64,000 nucleotides of DNA, taken from the NCBI GenBank assembly GCA_907163375.1, contig CAJQUW010009053.1, forward strand, positions 136,501-200,500, read 5' to 3'. The position numbers and the translations under genes were made by a program. This document shows, piece after piece, positions 31,825-44,900 of this stretch; position 1 is the stretch's first letter, and each line of letters begins with the position of its first letter. The notes below the pieces were generated by a model. The model was given only the letters and a program-made list of their open reading frames with translations, searched no databases and was not told the DNA's origin. This DNA comes from Prostheceraeus crozeri (taxonomy: Eukaryota; Platyhelminthes; Polycladida; Euryleptidae).

Positions 31825-34080
31825 CACGGGACAATATCGATGGGTTTTAATTTCGTTTAAGCTTCTTTGCTTGGCTCTCGATCCCAATCCTTACATACAC
31901 ATCTGTAATGGTGTAAAAGTTATTCCGCTGAATTGACTTTGCTACATTTTTTAACTAGCAATTACCGGTAATCCATCATCGAAAAATTTTTTATCCAAAG
32001 CTTGAAAATATTATCGGTCTGAGTTTCGGGAGCGTTGATATGTCATAATACAAGGCATTAATGAATACTACTCCTCACACTGATAACCTGACAACATTGG
32101 CATAATCTATTCAAGTTCATCAGATAAATAGATGACAGCACTTGCAATATGCAGGTATACAACTTCGAATATATAACCCTTTTTGAGACCTCTCCTTGAA
32201 AATCTCTTTGACTTTTGAGACATAATTACTTAAGTCACGAATATTACTGACCATCTAATCACAAGAGTCCTTTTGTTTTCTGCGTCAAGTCATACCGCTC
32301 TATCTCAGAATATAGTGCGCATAAGAAACCACGATACCTGAACAAATCGCGCGTATCTTAATTACTCTGCAAAGTCGCGTTTGCCTCAAATTCTCTGTCA
32401 TCATTTTCATGTTATCAGCCGCTATCGACGAAAATTTTAGAAGTGTTGTCATAAAAGTGGACATGCATGTGGAAGAAGGCCTGTAATTTCACGCCAATTT
32501 TCTTCCTAAGATTTCGTCCATATGATTTTTGAGAGAGCAGACATGTTTAAGGGTCGCTCGCTCGACCAACTTGAAAATGAGCAAAAGCTTGACAGCTCTC
32601 TCCTACGCAGATTAATTTGGTCAAAATTCACAAAAACGATTTCCTTAATTAATAAACGAACAGCACTAGAGAAGAAAGATTGATTATGTATTCAAATTAA
32701 AAGTTTTGCGTTGGATATTTCCGAGCGATGGACTCCTTTTCTACTATATCATCTTTCTTTGTGGCGCAAAAGTTTTTGCTTCTGTAAATAAATTGAAGCA
32801 ATCTACGGTAGAATTGAAATTTCTGTGAAATGTTTCTTCATTATCCATCTAAATTGTGACGAAAAACTTCCTACTCGTAATGTCAGGTGATCCTTATCTG
32901 AGAGCTTCACATTTACAGTTTTTAAATGTTTTAAGAGTTGACAGCGTGTAGATATTTGAGTTTAAAGAAGATGTTGAAGATGACAATTCATTTGAATTGG
33001 AAATCTGATTACATATTATCTCAAATTCAATTATGTGTGGTTGAGGAAGAAAACATGCGAATTCCAACGGGTTCACTTGGGTCATTGGTTTATTGAAATT
33101 GCGAGACGCTCACTGAGATGAGTTATCGATAAAAGCTCTCATAATGTGAGTAGCTCATTACATTCTCTTAAACTTAATTTGATGAAGATACTTTTTGTAC
33201 ACAAGAAACGATGGCATTCTCTCCAAAGATTGGATGTATTTATTTTCAATAAATATTTGAAACTTTGTCAAACGAATTAAAATTGATGGTTGAGCATCAT
33301 TTGCAATAATGAAAGTCTTAGAATAGAATAAATAGGTCGATTAGAATCAGACACTATGAAAAGTTAGGGAAAATCATATCGCAGCGATCTGTCATAGAGA
33401 CAAGGAAATTAATTTGCTTGTGCACTCGATTTTATCTATATCATATGCACCACTTTCTCACATGACTTTTTCAACTAAATATTCAGACGTGAAAAAATGT
33501 TTTTAATATCAAATAATGCATGAAAGCTCTCATTAATATCAAAATACAAATTATTTTATTGGCCTATATACATCTTCAGTAATTCAAAAATACAAATTTA
33601 AAAGCTTGGAGATATATCAAATACATTTCAAACATTTTCCGAACACAAAGTTAGCTCATATCTCACTTATATCTGAACAAAGTCATAAATCAAATTCATG
33701 AAGGAAAGGGAACATTATTAAATGCACTATTTTCTTATGCACTTTTTCCTGCGGACATTAGACAGTAGCTGCCTTTTTGACCTGGACGATTGAGTCTTGA
33801 AATTGGGTCCTGGAGCTCCACTTCTGATTTTGATGTTCCTACGATTCAATGGTACCAAAATTTTTGACAGAATTCAATTGGTGCATGCTCATTTCAATGA
33901 TGAGATCATTTTTGCCAACTCGGTCATCTTGTTACTGCAAGTAGCAGTTAAAAATTAGACCTGCATGTTTTCAAAAAAGTGATTTATAAGTTGCCCATCT
34001 GTTGGAAGTTGATGTTAAATGGCCTTGATAAGCAACATACTCGTACTTTGATCATTTGTCACATGAAAACTTCTTAAGAC
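31825..34080. other. No gene seen
   Basis: AT-rich sequence with only chance frames. No transposon, RNA gene or exon recognised. Confidence 0.4.
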
Positions 34081-34124
34081 AATGTTGGGAGCATGTTTGA
34101 TTGCAATGAGAAAGCTAGGCCGTC

Positions 34125-34245
34125 AGCGTGCCCTAGTGAAGAAAATGCGAGTTCGTCTCCACAGCGGACCTCGGTTCGACTCCTGGGTCAGGCGAGTTCG
34201 GTGGGGGAATCCAAGGGTGTTGATGTCTTTTATTGACTTGATGCA
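34125..34245 (+). repeat. tRNA-derived SINE head, copy 1
   Basis: An A-box-like segment GTGCCCTAGTGAAG (from 34129) is followed by CTCGTCTCC-type spacer and a B box GGTTCGACTCC (34173-34183), then CTGGGTCAGGC and GGGGGAATCCAAGG. The B box is a perfect GGTTCGANNCC. The RNA polymerase III promoter and the adjacent second copy identify a tRNA-derived SINE, not a tRNA gene (no acceptor stem or anticodon arm could be folded). Confidence 0.6.
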
Positions 34246-34412
34246 GACCTTTGTTGTCACTCTACTGTGTGACGTAGTCGAATGACATACTGATAAGCTG
34301 TCTCGATACAACATGAATGTTGGTAGCACTGTGTCAATAATAATAGGACAATAAGCTGTCGATGTCACTTAGAGATGACTTCTGCCTTCACTTGCATTCA
34401 TTTCGTACCGTA

Positions 34413-34525
34413 AGAGTGGCATAGTGAAGAAAGTGAGACCTCGTCTCCACCGCAGTCCTCGGTTCGATTCCTGGGTCAAACAAGTGCGGTCGGGGAATTA
34501 AAGGTTGACTTAATGGCTGTTATTC
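34413..34525 (+). repeat. tRNA-derived SINE head, copy 2
   Basis: Matches copy 1 along its length: A box GTGGCATAGTGAAG, spacer CTCGTCTCCACCGCAG, B box GGTTCGATTCC (34461-34471), then CTGGGTCAA, CGGGGAATTAAAGG and TTATT. The A box is closer to the consensus than in copy 1. The two heads are 288 bp apart, so either the SINE is about 290 bp and tandemly arranged, or two copies inserted side by side. Confidence 0.65.
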
Positions 34526-34904
34526 TCTTCAGATATTCAACTCAATGAAAAACTATGTGCATGTTAATTGTAATAGACCGCTAGAATCTGAGTCATATAT
34601 TGAGCAGATTGCATTTGTAGCATTGAGCTACAGGCATCACTTGTTGTGAGAAATGAATATATGTTATTGCTGTTATTCGTATAAAAATTATACATAGGTG
34701 CACATGTGGATGAATGTCGTCTATGTCACCTCTACAAGCTGTCATCAAAGCTGATGCAAGAGTGGTATATAGTCTTTCCCGGTCAGCAGACAGCTTCCAT
34801 ATACTCTAAAAGACCGCTCTTGGTTATCAGTAGGCCTGTGAATTGAATTACGAATAGCTTCTTTTGTCAACATATGTCTGAATGAATGTGCTCTGGTTTA
34901 TCTC

Positions 34905-35145
34905 CAACAACTCTGCGTCATCTCTCGGAAGACCGCGGCCAATCGCACTCACTTCGCTCATCCGTGTCTCAAGCTTTGTTCATCCCAGGAACGAAGCTCA
35001 CAAGCGTTGCAAAAGATGTCGTTCCTTTCTATTGTCCCTCGTTCTTGGAATAGTTTGCCAATTGACTTGAAGACAATTAAGTGTTCCACACTTTTCAAAT
35101 CTGCTGCGAAGTTTTACATTGATTCTAACTTGTATTTAGTTTGTT
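34905..35145 (+). pseudogene. LINE (CR1/L2-like) ORF2 tail
   Basis: The frame reads TTLRHLSEDRGQSHSLRSS, then SFLSIVPRSWNSLPIDLKTI and STLFKSAAKFYIDSN. The SF...PR.WNSLP..LK......FK..L..Y ending is the standard C-terminus of CR1/L2/Rex-type LINEs. It lies 380 bp downstream of the second SINE head; SINEs often share a LINE's 3' tail, but I cannot show that here. A frame change near 34980 separates the two parts. Confidence 0.65.
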
Positions 35146-36342
35146 TTTTTATCTGCATGCTTTAATGCTCACTAAATGTTTGTACATGATCTTGAAGCGT
35201 CCATTCGCATATTCCATTTTAATAAATTCGTGATCAAATCAACTTAAATCAAACTTCATATGGTCTATAAATGATTCGATGGTCTATAGATTATTCGAAT
35301 TGATTAAGAAGGAATTGTAGTACAAAGTTCTCGATTTTTTTGAAAAAGTGCTTTTCAATAAAGGCCCATTTGATGAGCTAGCTCGTCATTGGCAGCGCAC
35401 GTGTTAAATAAAGACCAAATGCTTGATGTTCCCATGGGTCAAATTTGACAAAATTTAGATTGTTTCTCAGAAATGGAGTACGCAGATACCAAAAGTCACG
35501 AAAATAATTAGAGATGCATCTATTTTTTCTTTTCAGCAATATCAAAACAAATGGTAGAGGCTCTGGACTAAATAGGGTTAACATTATTCATTTCCAGATA
35601 GGGGCGCATGGAGTACCCCTGTCGCATGTAGCATTTTTATGCTCTCTAATAGTTTTTACCATTAGCTTTAATGTATTTCTAAGTTTTTCATCAAAAATCA
35701 TTTGATTTGGCCCACTGTAAGGTCAAATTTGCTACCTATTTTGAAGTTTGGAAGTTGCCACTCTTTGCAAATATTTTCTGCGGTAGCCTTTGAGGAGACA
35801 CGTCGTATTTCATAGTAAGTAGATGCAGTTCATACAAATATAAATCTACGAATCGGTCATCTTTCATGCCATTACAGAGTATTGGAAATTCACATGTTAT
35901 GTGAATACCACTAGTTAAAAATTGCAGTGAACTGATTTTTAGGAAACTGTAATCTATCAGGAACTATTAGCAATTTTCAGGAATTTTATCTCACAACACG
36001 ATATTTCCAATAATTATGCTTACTGTAAGTTAATTTCCTTTTGAATCAACAGTTTCATCACATGCAAAAAGACGCTCGCATGACTGACAAGTTGCTGTGA
36101 CATTTGACTCGCGCCCTGTAAGTAGGCAAAGCCATCTGTCCTGAAGATGTTAATTGTAGTACCTACCTATATCACTATAATAGCATGGAACTCACACCTA
36201 CTGGGTCGTGCTTCGTTCTCAATATTTTATTGAAGGAGATGCTGTGATTCTTAGTGTCCAAATCATAGAAAAGTTAATCATGACAAAAAATATGCTTTAT
36301 TTCCCGGTTTGAGATAGTTGCGATTTTATAAAGTACCTAGTG
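35146..36342. other. No gene seen
   Basis: Nothing recognised apart from AT-rich sequence. The right edge is the TA target of the mariner element. Confidence 0.4.
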
Positions 36343-36470
36343 TACAGGGTGGCCCATTTAAAACCGCCGATTCTAAATGCCTATAATTTCTCTCTTTTTG
36401 ATCATATGTCAATGAAAACAACACACAATGTTCATCCATATATGCAATTTATGTTCTAAAAATTTCAACA

Positions 36471-37433
36471 TCATAAAGTCAACAAGTCATCACATGCTGT
36501 CACTTCATCGAAAGCAGAGATAATTCGTTCTTTCAATTCTTCGATGTCCCTTGGGCGAGTGCTGTAAACCTTGGACTTGATGAAGCCCCACAGGAAGAAT
36601 TCACAGGGCGTCAGATCCGGGGAACGCTGGCCAACGCTCGGGACCTCCTCGACCAATCCAATTTTGAACCGCCCGACTCCAATGCGATGGAGCACCGTCC
36701 TAAATAAAGATCATCTTCACTTTGAGTCAGAGTCGCTTCACTTCCGGCCAAAACTGTTCCTTTAGCATAGAAAAGTAACGCTCACCGTTAACGGTTTGGT
36801 CGAAAAAGAAAGTACCGATCAGTTTGTCAGCACAAATTGCAGCCCATGCCGTCGTCTTCTCAGGGTGAAGGTTTTGCTGGACAAACAAGCATGGATTCTC
36901 TGGAGCCCAGTATCGGTGGTTATGGCGTTTGACTGCTCCGTCAATGCAAAAATGTGCTTCATCGGAAAACGCAAGAGCATGAGGACGCAGCGGATCTTCT
37001 CTGATACGTTGCAATGCTTCGGCAGCAAAGTTAAGACGGCTTGCAAAGTCCTCCTCTGTCAACTCCTGAACAACATGCACCTTGTAGGGATGCCACTTCA
37101 AGTCTTTGAGAATTCTATGCACGGTGGTTCGACTCATGTCCAGGGCTAACGATGCTCTCCGAGTTGAAGTGTGCGGATCATCTTCAAAATGTTCCTGTAC
37201 TACCGCGATATCCTCATCACTCTTGCGTGTTCGGGTTCGTTGGTGGGGCGCATTCAAGACGCTTCCTGTGCTCATTAGAGAGCTATGCCACCTCCTTATT
37301 GAATCCCCGAAGGAATCGCGACATGTCGTTCTTTGCTAAATTCTTTGCGAAACCTCCGCTGCACCGAAACAACGCTTTGCATTGGGTCGAGCCACACTGC
37401 GCATTTCGCACGTTCTTTCACTGTGAAAGCCAT
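36471..37433 (-). pseudogene. mariner-like transposase A
   Basis: From ATG 37433: MAFTVKERAKCAVWLDPMQSVVSVQRRFRKEF (first helix-turn-helix). After a frameshift near 37325: DSIRRWHSSLMSTGSVLNAPHQRTRT, DPHTSTRRASLALDMSRTTVHRILKDLKWHPYK (second helix-turn-helix), HALAFSDEAHFCIDG (first Asp), RYWAPENP, TTAWAAICADKLIGTFFFDQTVNGERYFSML. Past a change near 36727 comes MIFI-stop-DGAPSHW (TAG replaces the Gln before the second Asp), then QRSPDLTPCEFFLWGFIKSKVY (third Asp). About two frame changes and one stop. The family matches a mariner group common in arthropods and other invertebrates. Confidence 0.85.
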
Positions 37434-37645
37434 GATTTGGAATGACAACGTCTTTCTGGGTGTTGAATAGCCAAAATGAAATCTGACAAAATTATCGCAA
37501 ATTTAAGCGCACTCGCTTATATCTGTTTCGCACAATCTTCTCGTGATCATTGATGTCTTAATTGATTTGTAGATTTCTATGGTTAATATTGCAAAAGATT
37601 TGATTGTTTGATTGATTGCTGCAAAAGATTTGTAATCTAAATGTA

Positions 37646-38840
37646 CAGGGTGAGCATAAAGTCTTTCTCTGATTACAGCAATCAATAGTGTGATGTTTTA
37701 TTCGAAATATAAATTCTTTGACGATGCCATTCGTAAGCTCAGACGTCAAAGTTTTGGTTTAATCACTTTAAAAGTACCGTATCAATCAATTCATACATTA
37801 AATTTCAACTTAATCAATTCTTATCAATTTTAGCCTTTATACGAGCAAAACAATTTTTTTCATTAATATCTTTTATTTAAATTGATTTCAACTACTGTCA
37901 ATGCACCTCAACATGAGCTCCTTTCGTAGCTCGGAGCACATCCAAACGATAATCAATTTCTCTCCAAGTGTTTTCCAGGATCTCAAGACTTACGGTCGCT
38001 ATCGCTTCCCGAATCCGTAATTTTTGAGTGTTTCGAGATCACGAACAGGTGAGCGATAAACACTGTCTTTTACGTAACCCCATAGGAATAAGTCCAGCGG
38101 ATTGTGGATTATCAAGTTCTTGTGAAGATCTTCGAGTTGATTTCGTTGGACTCCTCTCAAAAAAACTCCGTGGTGACTCAACCGCTTCTCCACTTGCTGG
38201 TGGTCTCCCTCTTCTATTGAGATCGCCAACGCTGCCAGTTTCTTTGAACTTTTCGTACCAGTTCTGTATGCTTTTCACATCCGGAGGAGATCGGCCGTAA
38301 TGTGATCGGAAATTCCTTTGAACAGTTATCGGAGACTTAGTTAAATGAAACCATAGAACGCATTGAGGTTTCTCCACCACGGATGCTATGTTAGACAGAT
38401 TATCACGGACAAATGAATGTTCAACAAGATGGAAAAAATTGAAAGACTAGGGAGACGGCAAGTCAACTATGAAATGAGATCATGCTCATTTTATGTAATA
38501 TGTGTTCAATCGAAGATCAACAAAACGAGATCAGAATGTTAACTACATGACTTGATTGATTTTTATATGGTACTCAAGAATTATCGTTTGTATCAACAAT
38601 TATTCATTATCATGCCAAGATATTTCAAAGAAGTCTTTATCAGAATCAGAAATTATTATCAATTGATAAGAATTGATTGAGTTGAAATTTTATGAATTGA
38701 TTGATACGGTACTTTTAAAGTGATTAAACCAAAACTTTGACGTCTGAGCTTTCGAATGGCATCATCAAAGAATTTATATTTCGAATAAAACATCACAATA
38801 TTAATTGTCGTAATCAGGGAAAGACTTTATGCTCACCCTT
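37646..38840 (-). mobile_element. mariner-like transposon B, internally deleted, inside A
   Basis: The ends CAGGGTGAGCATAAAGTC (37646) and the inverse closing at 38840 are each beside TA (37644-37645 and 38841-38842). The inverted arms are almost identical over about 190 bp (including GATGCCATTCG and AAAAGTACCGTATCAATCAATTC), much longer than those of A. The central catalytic part of its transposase is gone. High identity between arms points to a recent insertion or arm homogenisation. Confidence 0.9.
37999..38380 (-). pseudogene. mariner-like transposase B, N-terminus fused to C-terminus
   Basis: ATG 38380 opens MVEKPQCVLWFHLTKSPITVQRNFRSHYGRSPPDVKSIQNWYEKFKETGSVGDLNRRGRPP, the N-terminal helix-turn-helix domain of a mariner-like transposase. 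About 90 residues later a second frame gives IHNPLDLFLWGYVKDSVYRSPVRDLETLKN, the segment right after the last catalytic Asp. The whole catalytic middle is missing, so this is an internally deleted, non-autonomous derivative. It is a different family from A (different ends and N-terminus). Confidence 0.8.
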
Positions 38841-38996
38841 TACTTTGATTGTTTGATGCACTTAGCAGATAAATTAGCATAGAAATATAGATAGCAATCA
38901 CAGAGGAACATTGTGTGTCATAATCATTTCAATATGCTTAAAAATAGCGAAGTTATAAGCATTTAGAATCGGCGGTTTTAAATGGGCCACCCTGTA

Positions 38997-41900
38997 GTTT
39001 ATAAATTCAGCATTCAAGGTCCCTTCCATTTAAATGGCTTGTGACAGACTGTTTTGTTGTTTTAACCTGATTGGAAACAGCGGCCATGAAATAAAGTGAA
39101 TGAAACAGATTGTCTAGAACTTTTCAAATGTGATGTTTGATATAATATGTGCTTATGCAAACTAAAGAACAGTGGCTCTAATAGCATACTCCTGTCTTCT
39201 AATAGCATCATTTGGTGTCTTGAGGATTTAATTGTCATTAAGTGTCCACTTGTGCAACAGGCTAATGGTCAGAACCTAAATACATATTGACGTAAATCAC
39301 GATTACCACAGGATTCCTTTTTATAAATAATGTGGGGGTTCTAATATTTTCAATTGAAAAACTTCTTTGTCGGATGGACACATAATGTGATATCTAAAAC
39401 AATGACCTAAAACTGCCTTAAAATTAAGTATTTTAACGTGACTTCAAAAAAACCTCATTCAGGCCTGCACATTGTTTTCAAAGATGGTTTCGAAACCGTG
39501 CCTTTGAACATGAGCAATTACTCTGTCAGTGGCAACGTTTTTAAATCCTGCTGCTTTTCTTAGATCACGTTTCACACGAGTGACCTGGCAATTGATAAAT
39601 TTATCAAATCTCAATAGATGGAGCCACCAGCGGATATACTTCGGCCAGCTTTAGTTTTACAAAGATGTGCAGTGCAACAGCTTTGAATTGAAACCGGAAT
39701 CCGACCCGACCATCTTGCACCCGAACTATAATTTTGAACTCGACCAAAATATTTTACCAATACTAAAAAGCTAGAACTTAACCCGAAAAATCATAAAAAA
39801 ATCAAATTACTGCGACCGTGGAAAATTTGTTTCCAAAATGCTTGAGTTTGAGCCTTTGTGAAGAGAAATCGCCTGAATGAAATAGAAAGTGCTGTCTTCC
39901 ACGATAATAATCTGAAGGCTCCAGACCGTCGGATGTCATTCAGGCGGCCACTACTAGATGAACATGGTCTTGTAGCCAAAAAAGTCAAACCCTCTTAATT
40001 TGGGAAGAAATGTTAGTTTTCTGTGATAAGTTGGTTTCGAAACGAAATGTTTTCATTTGGTAGCTGACGGTTTGTAGTGTACGTTTTGAACACAACTTCT
40101 TGATTTTCTTTTTGGTAAAAACAAACATGCAATATTAAATAATTCCTGACAATTAAAAATTCAAAAGTTGTTTTACATCCTATGTGAGCGGTTGATGTGT
40201 CAGATGAGGAATGTCGATAGTTTCTGCTGCAGGTTTATCCTTAACCGAAGCCTGGCCTGTCCGGATGGATGTCGATCGTGGCGAAGCCCGGTGCATGTAA
40301 CTCCTATCATTCCAGCAGCAAATGACTATTGATAGATGTCTCCTTGATTGTTATTACTCAGTGTTTTGTACTCTCAGTTTTTCAATGCATAGCAAGAAAC
40401 AATAATTCATTCATCAGCCCGGCACTTCGTCCGTTCGCTATTGAGAGCTGACACGGCTCTGGCTGCACTCAGGGGTGGATACAGGTTGATTGACCGTGGA
40501 TAAATGTTCACAAAATAAGTGGCAGATCGATTATTTGATGTTTTGACTTTTTTCACTCGACCTTTTTCCTTTCGTCCTTATTTGGATTTTTTCATTTAAA
40601 TTACTGGCTTTCCTATGTTTACAATGTTGCGATCACAACTTTGTAATTACAGTAGGCCTATTATGCCTTCCTGTCATCCTTTTTTCATTTTATGCTTGCA
40701 GTTGTCACGGCATATCTTGACTGACTTTCATTGCACTACTTTGTTTTTAGCATTTACTTAGTTATTGTGCTCTCTATACTTAATTAGCGGTTTTATATTT
40801 TAAGTGATTTTGCTTTGTGGCTTTTCCTTTTGTCTATTGTTTTATCCGCCGCAATTGTAGTATTGTGTTTCTTCGTTCAATTATCACACACGTGTCACTT
40901 GTCTATTGATCGATCAACCACTCATTTTTGTGAACATTCATCTATACATTGATTGAACCTACAGAATTAGACAGGTTGTCCCACAGAATTAGACAGGTCG
41001 TCTCTTCTTCCGTTTGACTAGAAAGGAAACATTGGAACATGTAACGTAAATGAAATGGCACATCTGCTGACTATATGCCATAGCAATCGAACAATGAGCA
41101 GCCAGTTCAACATTAAACACGCCAATATTGTGCGAAGTTTCAGTGACTTTTATCAACCGGATCACACAGCAAAGAGACAACACAGACGATGTCAAGTTCT
41201 ACAGAGAAGTTTGTGAACGTTTTTCCGTGGGCCTGCTAACTTTTTTAATGATGATTGGAGGGTCCAACATTATCGAGAGAACTTTTGCGCAATGATCTGA
41301 ATTCTTCGAATCTGAAGGAATCTTGGCGATCGGAGCATTTTGAAGGAAATCACGGCAACCCGCAAGAGGCGACCGACTATTTTCTCTATCTCTGTAAAGT
41401 ATTAAAAATTTCTTTTTGCCCACTTTGTAAGTTCCTGCATGTGCCATCTGTTTGAATCAGTTTGCATTTCTAGCAAAGTGATACGATTAAACAATCTAAT
41501 TATGTGGATTGAACCTGTATCCATCCCTAAATGCAGCAAGTTCTGTGTCAGCCCTCAATAAAGCAGCGTCGGCGGACAGAAGAATGAATTCTTATTTCTC
41601 ACCATGCATCTATAATGGGCACCAACAAAACGAATCTACATTTTTCGTCCTTTTCTCGATAGTAAATTCGATTGAAATATCTCGCATTTGATTTGTGAAT
41701 AGGTCCCTATACTCGTGCAGTCAATTTCCTTGGTTTACAAGTGTTCAAAAAATCGAAATGGATGAAAAACGTCCAGTTTTTGGCAGTCCACTCATTAAAT
41801 CACAAAAGACTGGGTCTCTCACCCCCGACTGAGACTTCCTGTTGACTTTCTTTGCACCTTCATATCTATTGCACTGAATACTGCAATTATGGATTTGACG

Positions 41901-44900
41901 AACAACATGCTCTAATTCATATCCAAATATGACTAGATTTGTATTAATGTGCTGCTTGGATCTATGTCGACCGCATGCTCTGTGGCATAGAAAGGCATAA
42001 TGATATAATGACAATATTAGAATAAAGAATGAGAATATATGCACATTTTTATTGCAAGTTTGTAGGATGCCGGCATCAATTCGGGTTAATGCTCAATCAA
42101 AATTGCCTTTGAGACAAACCCTGGATAACACTTGTGTCCGGCTTATTCATTAGATTGCAGCAAATTCAGTGTCACCCTTTAGCAGATTTTTTGTCGTTAG
42201 GTCTGGCAGCTCGAACGTCAGACACAGGAGAAAATTGTTAGTCTACCAGCGGCACATGTCGCTATATATGAAAGCTTTTGTCACATTTTCTTGTTTTACC
42301 TGATTCGTGCAGATGCTTTGTCATATACCGCTCGCTGTAATGATTGATAAAGTATTTTCCTATTCTTCTATTCTGTTTGCTGATAAATTGGTAACTTAAG
42401 TGACCATCGGCCTGAAAAAGATGACGTGCTGAAATTATTCTAGCATACCCATGAAAATAAGTAGCAGTTCTCCGAGGCTTGCATTTTGGTTAGATAAATG
42501 AAAGTAAAAAAAACCCCGTCGGTACTTCAGTACCAGTGCATTTCACGATACAGCAGATCGACATTCAATGAACTGCTTATAAGCTGTATGTCATTAAGTT
42601 CTATAGATCATAACAGACCAGAAGAGAACTCTCTTGGAAATTCCTGCCATTGGTCAACGGGTAGGCCTACGCAGTTCATGTTTATACGACTGATTTCAGA
42701 TTTTCATTTATCATTCGGCGATGACAGTCCCCCGCGAATCCTTTTCTTCGCTTTAGGAATTGGGAATATAATGTCAAACATTTCTATGCTCTGGTCTTGA
42801 TTGCTGCTTCAAGACACAAGTCAGCAAACGTGCTTTGTTTGCTACGATCTTTAATTGCTCTGATTCGGTTTACTTATGAAACGACATGTAAGATCATGCA
42901 TGTTCTTTTACGATTTTATTTAGCTTTTTGTCGCAAGCGTTGCCTACCCGGATAGTTTTATCGTTTTTTATGCTTCCTCTAACAGTCGCATCATTATTGG
43001 GTGACAGAAAGTTACTTCTTTATGCCCACCCATTGTTTTTCAGTGTTGTTCATGAAGTTTGTTAAACCAGTATTGGTAAGCTATTTTCCGTACAGCAATG
43101 ATTACGCGGACGTGGTTCTATTTAAGGACAATTTTGCTTCATGTGGTGAGGTATAAGCGCCTACCTGTTCCTGACTATGTGTGGGTGGCATTCTTTTTGG
43201 TACCACTTATTCAATTTTCCCATTAATAATGAAATAATCAGAAAAATAACTTCCCGCGCATCATTAGTTATGAATATCTTATGTCTAGGAAGTTTAGACC
43301 TTCGCTTGTGTGTTTGTTTCAGCAGTGAAATTCATTTCTGTTTGAATGCAGTTGAAGGCTCTTAATAGAATTGCTGCCATACTCGATTGGGTCAAAAATT
43401 ATGTCAACTTATATGTACAGTATTATCTTATCTTGTGTCAATTATGTGGCTTACTAATTTGAGGGCAATGACAAACTGATATAATGAATACATGATAAGA
43501 TGAATGAATGACGGTAAGTGCTGGAACAAACCTTCATCCCATAGGTTCGCCTTTAATATGTTTATGCAACAGTTGTCATGCATTATTTCATTATTGTGAC
43601 TATGAATTTTAACACGACACTTCGGTTTAGAAATATTGCTCAACACCCTGGCCCTCCAATGGTTAGTAAAGCATAGCAGCTGATATTTTTCGGTAGCTGT
43701 CTTTCAAATTAAACACAATTAAGAAACCAATGTCAATGTTGCAGATTCTATATTATACGTAGCTGCTCATCTATCCGCTGTATCACAATTCGAAATCAAG
43801 TGTACGTTCATATTTACAAGTGTTTAGCTGAAATCCAATGCAACACAGTAACAACAAAATCAAAGCTAAGATCATTATGTACAATCAATTGTTTGAACAG
43901 CGGTGACGAGAAGTGAGAAAGAGTGCTCAATTTACAAACTAATATATCAGACGATCCTTTTACATCATGTATAAATAATCAAAGCGCAGAAATCGGCCTA
44001 CATGAGATTTTTCCAAGGCAAATGATGACGACAATTTATTTAGTTGTTGTCAGGCATGTTATAGTCAAAATGAAATAATGCCACTGGCGAAAACATCAAT
44101 AATAACCAAATACTTCACAAATTTAAAATTGAGACCACCTAATCACAGGTTAATATGGACATGAAACATTTCTACTAAAATTTCAGGATTAATTATTATG
44201 AATTACTGCACTAAATTGGACATATCTTACATTACATAGTTTCTCCTCATTCCATGCTCTTACTTTATGGAGCTGTTAAATTGTTCGTGACTACATTCTG
44301 CCAACTGTACGTTAGCCATTCTATCTTTTCAATGCATATTACATGATTTATATTTTGCTTAAGACAAATTCCATTTTTTAAACTGTTATACCATTTAAGT
44401 TGACCTTCACATTTTGCCTTAAACACGCCTGACCTTTTGTTAGATTGATTATTATTAGGACATGTGATTTTGTTCCAACTGTTTTTGTGCACTTGAATTC
44501 TCGAAAAAATAATGCAAGCAATTGTTACAATGGCACATGCAAAACTACTTTTGAGATGATTCCATTGTCATTAACTTCATTATAGCAGATCTACTGAAGG
44601 AGGTAGTAAAAACAGTGTTAAAAGATGAAAATGCAAAAGTTTCAAGTAACAAATGATGTATATCAATTAATTTGAGATAAAACATCAATCTGTCATTGAT
44701 TATAGAATCAACATTAAATGTCAGAGACGACAATAACTGTTCATGAAGTGTCATCATTTGGCATGGTGGATTTTGATGGATAATTTGTGAGAGTTCCCTT
44801 TATTATCAGAAAATTAAAATGAAAATATATTGCTTAGTTATGAATCAAATGCTAATAAAGCCGCACCACAATGATTATGGAAGTGGCGCTTATGTAGTCA

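Larger units (their letters stand above)
36345..38994 (-). mobile_element. mariner-like transposon A, containing transposon B
   Basis: The ends begin CAGGGTGGCCCATTTAAA (36345) and close with the inverse (38994), each beside TA (36343-36344 and 38995-38996). The inverted repeats remain almost identical for about 40 bp (through CCGCCGATTCTAAATGC). Without the nested element B it is about 1.45 kb, normal for mariner. It encodes one transposase (37433 to 36471, minus). Confidence 0.9.

Noticed and set aside
40961-41002. Tandem duplication of a 22-bp unit (ACAGAATTAGACAGG...)
   Set aside because: Real, but only two copies. Too short to call a satellite or regulatory element.
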